DNA of 64,000 nucleotides from Stygiobacter electus. GTDB taxonomy: Bacteria > Bacteroidota > Ignavibacteria > Ignavibacteriales > Melioribacteraceae. Below the pieces are notes generated by a model. That model saw only the letters and a program-made list of their open reading frames with translations. It was not told the origin of the DNA and searched no databases. The DNA is taken from positions 62,001 to 126,000 of the forward strand of contig JARGDL010000003.1 in the NCBI GenBank assembly GCA_029210465.1, read 5' to 3'. The stretch's first letter is position 1; each line of letters begins with the position of its first letter. Positions 18,416-27,364 of this stretch are shown piece by piece. The position numbers were made by a program, and so were the translations under genes.

Positions 18416-21400
18416 TTAAGAATAAATTGCTTTCTTTAATGATTTTTCGATTGCATCTTTGAATTTTGCAAGATTGACAGGTTTAGTAAAAATATATTCA
18501 ACATCAAATTCTTTATATTCTGACTCAACTGCTTTGTTTACATCACCGCTTAAAACAATTACAGGTGGTTTATATTTTAGTTCTGTAACACTTAACTGTT
18601 TAACAAAATCGTAACCATTCATAACAGGCATATTGTGATCAGTTATAACCAAAGCTGGTAAATTTTCTTTAATAACATCAAGAGCTTTTTTCCCATTTTC
18701 TGCTTCGAGTATATTATAATTTGGCATCAAGCTTTTAATCAATTTTGCGTAAAGCAATCTATCAGTTTTACTATCGTCAACTAAAAGAATATATGATGAA
18801 GCAACAGGAATTGAAAAAGTAAATTGAGAACCTTTTCCCACTTCACTTTTTACCCAAATATCTCCACCATGCTTTTTAATAATTTCATAAACTAAAGATA
18901 AACCAAGTCCGCTTCCCTTTTCTCCTTCTGTGCCGGGTGTAGTAAACTTTGTATCAACTTTGAAAAGTTTATTAATATCTTCTTTTTTAATTCCAACACC
19001 TTCATCTTTAACACTAAATTCAACTTGTTTTTGTTCAACATTTAATTGTGCAGAAATAGAAATTTTTCCATTTTGTTTTGTAAACTTAATTGCATTTGAA
19101 ACTAAATTATTAAAAACCTGTAGTAATAAATTTTCATCAGCATGTATAAAAAAATCTTTGTCTACTTCATTTATCAGTTTAATTTTCTTTTGAATTGCAA
19201 CACCGGAAAGTATTTGCAAAGTTTTTTCAATAACATGTTTAGCATTAATACGATCGGGTTCAAATTTTATTCTTCCAGTTTGCAGTCTTGTCCAATCGAG
19301 TAATGAATTAACTAAACTCAACATGCTTTTGGATGAATCTTTTATGAACTGAATATATTGTATTCTTTTTTCTTCATCCATTGATTTATCATTAAGCAGT
19401 AAATCAGCAAATCCAATAATTGAACTAAATGGAGTTCTTAAATCGTGTGAAATAATTGAAATGAATCTATCTTTTGTTTCATTCAATTCGCGTAATTCTT
19501 TTGTTGAACGTTTTAATTCTTCTTCTGCTTTTTTAGAAAGAGTAATATCGCTTATAATTCCAAAAACTTTTTGAATTTTACCACGTTCATCACGAACACA
19601 TGATATTTTATTTTCAATCCAAATAACATTTCCAAGTTTATCAATGATTCTATATTCAAGGTTCTCCATTTTTCTAATCGGATCTTCATAAAGCAAATCC
19701 ATTTTTTCGCCAACTATATCAACATCATCGGGATGAATTATTTTACCCCATAATTCTTCATCATCTAAAAATTCCTGAGCTTCGTAGCTGGTGATTTTTT
19801 TTATTGCATTGGTGTAGAAAACTGCTTTTAATTCATTGTTCTTTTTTTCGGCTGCCCAAATACATTCATTAATACTTTCAGTGATTGTCCTATATTTTGC
19901 TTCACTTTCAAGAAGTGCTTGACGAGCTTTAAATTCTTCTGTTTGATCTCTCAAAACCCAAACTATAAAACGATCCAGTTCAAACTCATAAAATGAGACT
20001 GAATTTTCAGCTTCGAAAGTTGAACCATCTTTTCGAACAGCAGTAAAACTATATCTTGAAGGTGATTCTTTACCTTCAACGGCTAAATCAATGAAATTTG
20101 AAATGCGCCATTTATCCTTTTCGCTAACTAATTCAATTGGTTCAATATCAAGCAATTCCGAAAAACTATCGTAAGCAAACATTTTTACAAATGAATCATT
20201 AATTAATGCAAATTTCTTTTTATGTATTAATGCTATTCCATCAACTGATGCTTCGAATACTGAACGAATTAGCATCATATCTTTTTCTGATTCTTTTCTT
20301 AAAGTTATATCAGTAAGAATTATATTGTATGAAATAGTTTTGTTTTTGTTAGCAGATGAAGTAATACTAGCTAATGCGAAAATTCTATGTCCAGATTTAT
20401 TTATTAAAGGCAGTTCGTAATTTATATTTTTATTAATGGCATATTCTTCTAAATCGAATGAATTGTTTAATAAAAATTCCGGATCGATTAATTCTCTAAA
20501 ATTAATTTTATTAATTTCATTTTGAGTGTATTGAAAAGCTTCAATGAATTTTTTGTTTGCGTATGTTATAAAACCGCGTGAGTTTGTAGTAATGATATAA
20601 TCAGGTGAATTTGCAACAATATTCTTAAATTTTTCTTCTGATTCTTTTAATTCCTTTTCCTGTTTAACTTTTTCAGTAACATTTTGACAAATGAAAAATA
20701 GTAATTCATTATCATCTTGATTTAATATGCTTGCTTCTATTTCAAAATAACTACTTGATTCTTCATCAAAACCTATTGATAGAATTTCTTTCCATTGACC
20801 TTTTAAATTTATTCCACTTTTAATTTTAGAAATGTATTCATCAGATAATTGAGGAAAAATTTTATTTATAGGTTTGCCAAATATTTCACTTTTTGTTAAG
20901 CCAAAAATTCTGGAAGCATTTTCATTCCAAAATACTATGCGATTATTTTTATTTAACCCAATTAAACCGCCAGCTAATGATGATACTATGTGTTGATATG
21001 TTAAAAGTTCCTTTAATTCATCTTCATGAAATTTATTTTCTTCTTTTTCTAATATTTCTTTAAATAAAACATATACTTTAGGATTAAACTCACTTTCATC
21101 ATGCAGTATGAACGTTATGTTATATTCAATTTCTTTTTTGTCAACTAAAAATGGAATCTTAATTGTTTTTACCTTTTTTGTTTGAACAATTTCTTCGATG
21201 TGTTCTCTAAATATAAGCGTGGTTAATTTTTTGATCTCGGATTTTATTGAATCTGGATCAAATAAAAAGTAATATTTTGAATAATCTTTTATCGAAGACT
21301 TTTCAATATTACCATCATAATCAACAAGTAAATAAAAATCAGAAAGTTTTGATAACAATATTCCTACTTCATCATTAACGGTAGTTTCAGCAAAGTCATT

Positions 21401-21799
21401 TTGGGGAGTAATTTTTAGATCTTCAAGAATTAAAATTCCGCCAGCTTGTTCATTCGAAAATTTAATTGGTGTACCTTTTAGAAGAAGTGAAACTTTTCCG
21501 CCTGTAATTGTTTTTGCTGAAGAAATTTCTTTTTCGAAAGGTTCACCATTGATAAGTAAATCAAGCTCGGGACGAATATCGATATTACTAAATATTCTAT
21601 TTGAATAAATACTTTTTCCTATAACATTTTCTGGTTTTCCACCAAGCACACCAGGGAATAAGAAAAAATTTTCGTTCACAAATTTGATAGTCCAATCTCG
21701 TTGGAAAATCATAATTCCAATTGGTGCATATTCTAAAATTTCTTTAAAAGAAATCTCTGATTTTGGTAATTCGTTTGTTTTATCGGAAAAAGTTGTCAT
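18416..21799 (-). CDS. Hybrid histidine kinase with multiple PAS domains and C-terminal receiver
   Basis: A 1127-residue protein with no membrane segment, so probably cytoplasmic. Five or six PAS units fill residues 15-760 (the second, about 140-250, is degenerate). HisKA follows with His785 in ISHDLRTP, then HATPase_c with NLVSNAIKF, DEGVGI and GSGLGLSL, and a C-terminal receiver with phospho-acceptor Asp1054 in VITDHNMPVMNG. No output regulator is adjacent. The signal and target are unknown. It stands alone between the convergent VanX-like gene and waaA. Confidence 0.9.
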   Translation of the reverse strand: MTTFSDKTNELPKSEISFKEILEYAPIGIMIFQRDWTIKFVNENFFLFPGVLGGKPENVIGKSIYSNRIFSNIDIRPELDLLINGEPFEKEISSAKTITGGKVSLLLKGTPIKFSNEQAGGILILEDLKITPQNDFAETTVNDEVGILLSKLSDFYLLVDYDGNIEKSSIKDYSKYYFLFDPDSIKSEIKKLTTLIFREHIEEIVQTKKVKTIKIPFLVDKKEIEYNITFILHDESEFNPKVYVLFKEILEKEENKFHEDELKELLTYQHIVSSLAGGLIGLNKNNRIVFWNENASRIFGLTKSEIFGKPINKIFPQLSDEYISKIKSGINLKGQWKEILSIGFDEESSSYFEIEASILNQDDNELLFFICQNVTEKVKQEKELKESEEKFKNIVANSPDYIITTNSRGFITYANKKFIEAFQYTQNEINKINFRELIDPEFLLNNSFDLEEYAINKNINYELPLINKSGHRIFALASITSSANKNKTISYNIILTDITLRKESEKDMMLIRSVFEASVDGIALIHKKKFALINDSFVKMFAYDSFSELLDIEPIELVSEKDKWRISNFIDLAVEGKESPSRYSFTAVRKDGSTFEAENSVSFYEFELDRFIVWVLRDQTEEFKARQALLESEAKYRTITESINECIWAAEKKNNELKAVFYTNAIKKITSYEAQEFLDDEELWGKIIHPDDVDIVGEKMDLLYEDPIRKMENLEYRIIDKLGNVIWIENKISCVRDERGKIQKVFGIISDITLSKKAEEELKRSTKELRELNETKDRFISIISHDLRTPFSSIIGFADLLLNDKSMDEEKRIQYIQFIKDSSKSMLSLVNSLLDWTRLQTGRIKFEPDRINAKHVIEKTLQILSGVAIQKKIKLINEVDKDFFIHADENLLLQVFNNLVSNAIKFTKQNGKISISAQLNVEQKQVEFSVKDEGVGIKKEDINKLFKVDTKFTTPGTEGEKGSGLGLSLVYEIIKKHGGDIWVKSEVGKGSQFTFSIPVASSYILLVDDSKTDRLLYAKLIKSLMPNYNILEAENGKKALDVIKENLPALVITDHNMPVMNGYDFVKQLSVTELKYKPPVIVLSGDVNKAVESEYKEFDVEYIFTKPVNLAKFKDAIEKSLKKAIYS

Positions 21800-21847
21800 T
21801 CAATTAGTTATTTATTCAATTATAATTTATTAAATAGAATTTACATT

Positions 21848-23125
21848 TCACAAATAATTATCTATTTCATTTATGATTTTATCAGTTGCTCCAATGTTAT
21901 TCAATACAAAATTATAGTTTATTTTACCCTTTTCAACTCTAAACTTATCATCAACAAAAAGTTTTCTTAATGTTTTATAAGCTTCTTTTTTGTTTTTAAC
22001 CTCGAATGCACCACCAATTTTTTTCAATTCTTGAGCTTCCTGACTGTTTTCATTTTTAGGACCAAACAGTATAGGGATTGAATAAACAGCTGGTTCCAAA
22101 ACATTATGAATCCCCTGCTTAAAGCTTCCACCGACGTAAGCTACATCTGCATAGTAATAAAGTGTAAGCAAAATTCCAATTGTATCAATTAGTATAATTC
22201 TTTCTTCTTGATAATCATTCAGTAAAGAAAATCTTATTGTCTTTTCAATATTCAAAAACTGATTTTCTAAGTTTTCAATATGTAATACTGTTGGTTCATG
22301 CGGGACAATTATTACCACTAAGTCCTTCTCATATTTCATCAATTTAACAATTGCTGGTATTAATACTTCTTCATCACTTTCCCATGAACTGCCTACAACA
22401 AAAACTTTTTTGTTATCAAAAAAATTATCCTTGAATATTTTCTTTTCTTTTGCTTGTAAACTTTTTTGATAAACTCTGTCAAATCGTGTATCACCAACCG
22501 ATTTTAATTTTTCAGGTTTTATATTAAACTCTAAAAAATTATTAACATCGTTTTCAGACACACATAAAATTTTGGTAAATGAATTAAATAATGATTTATG
22601 AAAACTTTTAGCAAATAGCCATTTGCGTGCTGTTCTTTTTCGCATTGTAGCATCAACTATAACAAATGGAATATGATTTTCTTCTAATTTCCAAATCATA
22701 TTAGGCCAAATATCATACCGCATGAAAATTGCAATATTTGGTTGAACAAGGTTTATAAATCTTTCCGATGCAATTGCTGTATCGAATGGGAAATATACAA
22801 TCACATCTGCATAAGGATATTTTAAAGAATTATTATAACCTGAAGGAGAAAAAAATGAAACAATAATGTTTACATCTTTTTGTAACCTTATTTTTTCAAT
22901 TATAGGCTTTGCTTGTTCAAATTCGCCCATTGACGCTGAATGGAACCAAATCATTTTTTTACTTCTATCCAAACCAGCAAGATTAATTATTAAATTTTCA
23001 AAAAGTTTTTTTCTGCCAGTGATTCCAGACTTAATTTTAGGATTAATTAATTGTGCGAATATTAAAATTATTTTTGCTAAAGGAATAAAAATAAGATTGT
23101 AAAATAAGTACCAAAATTTTTTCAT
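21848..23125 (-). CDS. waaA: 3-Deoxy-D-manno-octulosonic acid (Kdo) transferase
   Basis: Adds Kdo to lipid A precursors at the inner membrane. The N-terminal hydrophobic anchor (FIPLAKIILIFAQL) is followed by the GT-B fold with ASMGEFEQAKP, which holds the catalytic glutamate, and late motifs DTIGILLTLYYYADVAYVGGS and EPAVYSIPILFGP. I start it at the ATG at 23125 (425 residues, the usual length) because this gives a four-base ATGA overlap with the upstream GT9 gene and a GAAAG element a few bases before it. A longer in-frame form (start 23188) would add 21 residues that look unlike WaaA. Confidence 0.92.
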   Translation of the reverse strand: MKKFWYLFYNLIFIPLAKIILIFAQLINPKIKSGITGRKKLFENLIINLAGLDRSKKMIWFHSASMGEFEQAKPIIEKIRLQKDVNIIVSFFSPSGYNNSLKYPYADVIVYFPFDTAIASERFINLVQPNIAIFMRYDIWPNMIWKLEENHIPFVIVDATMRKRTARKWLFAKSFHKSLFNSFTKILCVSENDVNNFLEFNIKPEKLKSVGDTRFDRVYQKSLQAKEKKIFKDNFFDNKKVFVVGSSWESDEEVLIPAIVKLMKYEKDLVVIIVPHEPTVLHIENLENQFLNIEKTIRFSLLNDYQEERIILIDTIGILLTLYYYADVAYVGGSFKQGIHNVLEPAVYSIPILFGPKNENSQEAQELKKIGGAFEVKNKKEAYKTLRKLFVDDKFRVEKGKINYNFVLNNIGATDKIINEIDNYL

Positions 23126-24069
23126 AATTCTTTCAAGAAGTTTTGTATTTGAGCGAGCACATGCGACGGTGTTATATCTTGCATACATTTAAAATGCCTT
23201 TTTGGACAACTATTTTTACCAATATGACTGCAAGGTCTGCAATGAATTAAATTATTTTCAACAATTGTATTTTTTACACCATGTGGTGTAAACCCAAAAC
23301 TTTTAACTGTCGATCCAAATATAGCAACAATAGGAATTTTAATTGCTGAGGCTAAATGCATTAATCCAGAATCATTTGTTACAATCAAAGAACAGTTTTT
23401 CATATTTAATGCAGTTTGAAATAAATCGTTTTCATTTTGATAATTAATTGAGTTGGGAATTTCTTTGGAAATTTCATTACATAATTTTCTTTCTGCACTG
23501 CCACCAAACAACGATATAGTAAATCCAAGTTTTGTTATTTCTTTTCCAAGTAAAATAAAATATTCTTTCAGCCATTGCTTTGTAAAATGTTTTGCACCAG
23601 GACAAAACCCTATTATTTTTCCATTAGTCTTTACTTTTTCTATTATTCCATCCTGATTAAAAAGTTCAAGACCATAATTATCAAGTTCTACTTTTGCTGT
23701 TTCAGCATAACGCTCAACAATTGTTTTTGAATTTTTTAGCAAATCAATTTTGAATTTAACTAAAAATAATTTTTTAAAAGTAGGTTTTTGAAATCTATAA
23801 ATTTTTGATTGAACATTAAATGTCAATCTTTTACTATATAAATTATTTTGCAAATCAATAATTAGATCATAATTATTATCACTTACTTTTTTTCTTATCT
23901 CAAAAAGATCATCCTTATTAAATTCAATTATTCGATTTATGTTTGGATTATATTTATAAACATCTAAAAATTCTTTTTTAACTAAAAAGTCTATTTCCGA
24001 ATCAACATATTTCTTTTTTAACGCCCGAATAATTGGAGTAGTGAGTAAAACATCACCAAGTGAACTCAA
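23122..24069 (-). CDS. Glycosyltransferase family 9 (heptosyltransferase-like)
   Basis: ADP-heptose:LPS heptosyltransferase-type protein of the GT-B fold. Visible motifs are SSLGDVLLTTPIIRAL at the N-terminus, FCPGAKHFTKQW, and TNDSGLMHLASAIKIPIVAIFGST. The start is doubtful: the only usual start codon in frame is the TTG at 24069, which leaves out the first strand (KILIIRL) that the family normally has. That segment is encoded in frame just upstream (to about 24090) but without ATG, GTG or TTG. An ATG at 24113 would lead into it if one A were added to the AAAA run at 24084-24087. Overlap with waaA points to LPS inner-core synthesis. Confidence 0.8.
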   Translation of the reverse strand: MSSLGDVLLTTPIIRALKKKYVDSEIDFLVKKEFLDVYKYNPNINRIIEFNKDDLFEIRKKVSDNNYDLIIDLQNNLYSKRLTFNVQSKIYRFQKPTFKKLFLVKFKIDLLKNSKTIVERYAETAKVELDNYGLELFNQDGIIEKVKTNGKIIGFCPGAKHFTKQWLKEYFILLGKEITKLGFTISLFGGSAERKLCNEISKEIPNSINYQNENDLFQTALNMKNCSLIVTNDSGLMHLASAIKIPIVAIFGSTVKSFGFTPHGVKNTIVENNLIHCRPCSHIGKNSCPKRHFKCMQDITPSHVLAQIQNFLKEL

Positions 24070-24214
24070 GCGTATAATTAATATTTTAACAGCCGTTTCG
24101 ATATAAAATCCATTGTTGTTAGTACAAAATTAGACATTTAATAAATTGCTTTCCATTAAGATTGGAAGAAAGATTGCTCTTATTTATTTTTGCATAAAAC
24201 AATTTGGATTAATT

Positions 24215-24481
24215 ATGACAACTTTACCACCTCCTGCAGTTAAATATTTTCCTGAAGATTCAATAGAAAAGAAATGTTATACTTTTGCAGAGTCACTAAA
24301 ACAATATGTTCCTGTACCAAATGACAGGAATAGATTAGCATTCAATATTTATAGATACGTAAAAGGTGAAGGCGATATTCCGGAAGTGATTGTTAAAAAT
24401 ACCAAAATTAAAATTGAAGGAATATCTTCAACTGAATTAGCTAAAATGATTGAAGAAGAAGTAATAAAAATAAAAAGTTAG
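24215..24481 (+). CDS. Small conserved-looking protein of unknown function
   Basis: An 88-residue protein starting at the ATG at 24215; the longer open frame from 24146 begins at TTG with unconvincing sequence. It has a proline-rich start (TTLPPPAVKYFPEDS), a helical middle (CYTFAESLKQYVPVPNDRNRLAFNIYRYV) and a charged C-terminal helix. No domain is recognised and there are no membrane segments. It stands alone, diverging from the GT9 gene and facing fbp across a strong inverted repeat. Acidic-basic balance and ordinary codon use suggest a real gene. Confidence 0.6.
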   Translation: MTTLPPPAVKYFPEDSIEKKCYTFAESLKQYVPVPNDRNRLAFNIYRYVKGEGDIPEVIVKNTKIKIEGISSTELAKMIEEEVIKIKS

Positions 24482-24490
24482 AAAATTTTT

Positions 24491-24546
24491 AAACACAGAT
24501 TTTTATGGCTATCAAAAAATTTATTTTTACATAAAAATCTGTGTTT
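24491..24546. terminator. 17-base perfect inverted repeat, probable bidirectional terminator
   Basis: Arms 24491-24507 and 24530-24546 are perfectly complementary over 17 bases around a 22-base AT-rich loop. The repeat lies between the convergent ends of the small plus-strand gene and fbp. The arms are themselves flanked by T- or A-rich sequence, so it can end transcription from both sides. Confidence 0.65.
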
Positions 24547-24550
24547 TAAT

Positions 24551-25567
24551 TTAATAAGCTTCTCGCGACTCTCTTAAAAACTTTTCAACTAATAAAACAT
24601 CTTCTTCACTTCCAATATAAATCGGAGTTCTTTCGTGGAGTGCTTCAGGTTTCTTTTCTAAAATTCTTTGCTTACCATCTGTTGCTCTGCCGCCGGCTGC
24701 TTCTACGATAAATGCCATTGGATTGCATTCATAACACAATCTTAATTTTCCTTTTGGATTTCTTCTATCACCGGGATAAATAAAAATTCCACCATATAAT
24801 AAAGTGCGATGAATATCTGCTACCATCGAGCCAACATATCTTGCTTGATAAGGTTTTCCATCATAATAATTCGATTGTAAATATTTGATATAATCTTTTA
24901 AACCTTTTGGCCATGAAAAATAATTTCCTTCATTTAAACTATATATTCTGCCATTTTTTGGAATTTTAATATTATCATGAGAAAGTAAAAATTCTCCAAA
25001 TGCAGGATCGAGTGTAAATCCATAAACACCATGACCAGTTGTATAAACAAAAATTGTACTTGAGCCATAAACAATATATCCAGCAACTTCTTGTTTGTAG
25101 CCGGGTTGTAAACAATCTTCAAGAGTGCCTGGACCATTGCCTGTACTAATTCTTTTGTAAATCGAAAAAATTGTTCCTATCGAAATATTAGCATCAATAT
25201 TCGAAGAACCATCAAGTGGATCAAAAAGCAAAACATATTTACCAATTTTTTTATTCGGCGGAAGATGTATAATATCTTCTTCTTCTTCGCTTGCCATTAC
25301 ACAAAAATGACCACCATGATCCATTGCTTTAATCAACATTTCATGAGCAAATATATCAAGTTTTTTTACTTGCTCACCGTGAACATTTTCTTGTCCGGTA
25401 AATCCAATAATATTTGCCAGACCAGCTTTGTTTACTTCAAGGGAAATTAATTTTGCCGCTAATCCTAATTGAAGCAGAATAGATGATAATTCACCGGTAG
25501 CTTCGGGATGTGCTTTTTCGCCCTCGAGAATATGGCGTGGTAACGTCATAAAACGTTTAGTTGCCAT
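24551..25567 (-). CDS. fbp: Fructose-1,6-bisphosphatase, class I
   Basis: Gluconeogenic phosphatase of 338 residues. The metal site FDPLDGSSNIDANISIGTIF is complete and ASEEEEDI upstream supplies further ligands. GVYGFTLDP and RYVGSMVADIHRTLLYGGIF are typical of class I enzymes. It is the last gene of a run with two ABC exporter genes, eight bases after the first of them. Confidence 0.95.
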   Translation of the reverse strand: MATKRFMTLPRHILEGEKAHPEATGELSSILLQLGLAAKLISLEVNKAGLANIIGFTGQENVHGEQVKKLDIFAHEMLIKAMDHGGHFCVMASEEEEDIIHLPPNKKIGKYVLLFDPLDGSSNIDANISIGTIFSIYKRISTGNGPGTLEDCLQPGYKQEVAGYIVYGSSTIFVYTTGHGVYGFTLDPAFGEFLLSHDNIKIPKNGRIYSLNEGNYFSWPKGLKDYIKYLQSNYYDGKPYQARYVGSMVADIHRTLLYGGIFIYPGDRRNPKGKLRLCYECNPMAFIVEAAGGRATDGKQRILEKKPEALHERTPIYIGSEEDVLLVEKFLRESREAY

Positions 25568-25575
25568 TGTGCCTC

Positions 25576-27363
25576 CTAATTTGTTTTTATTTTTTCCTGA
25601 TCTTTGTATTGAAGTTGATATAATCTATAATAGATTCCTTTCTTTGCTAGTAATTCTTGATGATTACCAACTTCTTTTAGTTCACCCTTATGCATTACAA
25701 GAATTTTATCAGCATTTTGAATTGTTGATAATCTATGTGCAATTACAATTGAAGTTCTTCCCTTAAGTAATTTTTCAATTGCATTTTGAATAAGTTTTTC
25801 TGTCTCGGTATCAACGCTTGATGTTGCTTCGTCCAAAATTAATATTTGTGGATTATATGACAAAGCCCGTGCAAATGAAATTAATTGTCTTTGACCAACA
25901 CTTAAAGTTGCACCTTTTTCTTTTACCTCTTCATTATATTTATTAGGAAGTTGATTAATAAATTTGTCAGCACCAACAATTTTAGCCGCTTCAATTATTT
26001 TTTCTTCTGATATATTTTCATTTCCTAAATTGATATTGGTTTTAACATCCCCGCTAAAAAGGAAAACATCTTGTAATACAACGGCAATATATTTTCTTAA
26101 CTCTTTTTCGTGAAAGTTTTTAATATCAATACCATCAATAGTTATACTTCCCTTTTCAATATCATAAAATCTTGTTAGAATATTAATGATACTTGTTTTT
26201 CCTGCACCGGTGGCACCAACAATAGCAACTGTTTCACCAGGTTTTAATTTGAATGAAATATTCTTTAAAACATATTCACCAGGATTATAAGCAAACCAAA
26301 CATTTTTAAATTCAATTTCTCCTTTGAAATTTTTGAGAGAGATTGGTTTTGCAGGATTTTCAATAAATGTATTATCATCAAGTAATTTAAATATTCTTTC
26401 AGAAGCAGCCATTGCACCTTGCAATATGTTATATTTTTCAGATAAATCCCTCACCGGCCGCCAAAACATTTCCACAAATTGAATGAAAGCAAATAAAACT
26501 CCAATTGAAAGATGCTTCTGAATAACTTCGCCGCCACCGTACCAAATGATTAATCCAATTGCGATTGAATTTAATAATTCAACAAAAGGATAAAACACAG
26601 CGTAATAAAAAATGGAACGTATGTTCGCATCTTTATGATCTTTATTTATCGAAGAAAATCTTTTGAGTTCATCTTTTTCTTTTGCAAATATTTGGACTAC
26701 ATTCATGCCCGTTATATGTTCCTGCATGTATGAGTTTAATCTTGCAAGATGTTTTCGTACATCGCGATAAGTCTCTCTAACTTTTCTTCTAAATAAAAAT
26801 GTAGCAAAAATTAAAATTGGGAAAACAGCTAACGTAATAAGTGCTAAACTCCATGACATCCAAAACATAAAAACTAAAATCCAAATTATCATAAATAGAT
26901 CACTAAATATTTCGACTATTCCACTTGAAAACATTTCATTTAAAGCATCAACATCATTAGTAACTCTGGTAACAGTTCTTCCTATTGGAACTTTATCAAA
27001 ATATTTTAATGATAATTTTTGAACATGTGCAAAAAGTTGTGTTCGTAAATCATAAATTGTTTTCTGACCAATTAATTCAGTAAAATAAGTAAGAAAGTAT
27101 TGAACAATGGATTGAAAAATTAGTATTCCAAACAAAGCTACAATTATTAATAATAATCCATTGTAATCATGATTAGTTATTTTATCATCAACAGCTATTT
27201 TAGTTAAAACAGGTCTAAGAGAAGGAAGAGCGGCAACAACAATATTCATAAAAATTGCAAGGAAAACATACTTGCGATATGGTTTAATGTAGGTTAAAAG
27301 ACGCTTCATTAATTTTGAATCGTATGCTTTTCCTATTATTTCATCTTCTTTTTGTACTGACAT
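25576..27363 (-). CDS. ABC exporter subunit with intact catalytic glutamate
   Basis: A half-transporter of 595 residues: a six-helix membrane domain (about 25-320) and a nucleotide-binding domain with Walker A GATGAGKTS, Walker B ILILDEATS (catalytic Glu present) and the H-loop AHRLST. The ABC signature is LSVGQ, a departure from LSGGQ. Together with the neighbouring subunit it forms a heterodimeric exporter of the MsbA/BmrCD/TM287-288 type. The substrate (lipid, drug or peptide) is not readable. One base separates it from its partner gene. Confidence 0.9.
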   Translation of the reverse strand: MSVQKEDEIIGKAYDSKLMKRLLTYIKPYRKYVFLAIFMNIVVAALPSLRPVLTKIAVDDKITNHDYNGLLLIIVALFGILIFQSIVQYFLTYFTELIGQKTIYDLRTQLFAHVQKLSLKYFDKVPIGRTVTRVTNDVDALNEMFSSGIVEIFSDLFMIIWILVFMFWMSWSLALITLAVFPILIFATFLFRRKVRETYRDVRKHLARLNSYMQEHITGMNVVQIFAKEKDELKRFSSINKDHKDANIRSIFYYAVFYPFVELLNSIAIGLIIWYGGGEVIQKHLSIGVLFAFIQFVEMFWRPVRDLSEKYNILQGAMAASERIFKLLDDNTFIENPAKPISLKNFKGEIEFKNVWFAYNPGEYVLKNISFKLKPGETVAIVGATGAGKTSIINILTRFYDIEKGSITIDGIDIKNFHEKELRKYIAVVLQDVFLFSGDVKTNINLGNENISEEKIIEAAKIVGADKFINQLPNKYNEEVKEKGATLSVGQRQLISFARALSYNPQILILDEATSSVDTETEKLIQNAIEKLLKGRTSIVIAHRLSTIQNADKILVMHKGELKEVGNHQELLAKKGIYYRLYQLQYKDQEKIKTN

Positions 27364-27364
27364 A

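Noticed and set aside
26646..26653. TTCGATAA on the minus strand inside an ABC exporter gene
   Set aside because: Inside a coding region, no -35 at 11 bases; expected by chance in AT-rich DNA.
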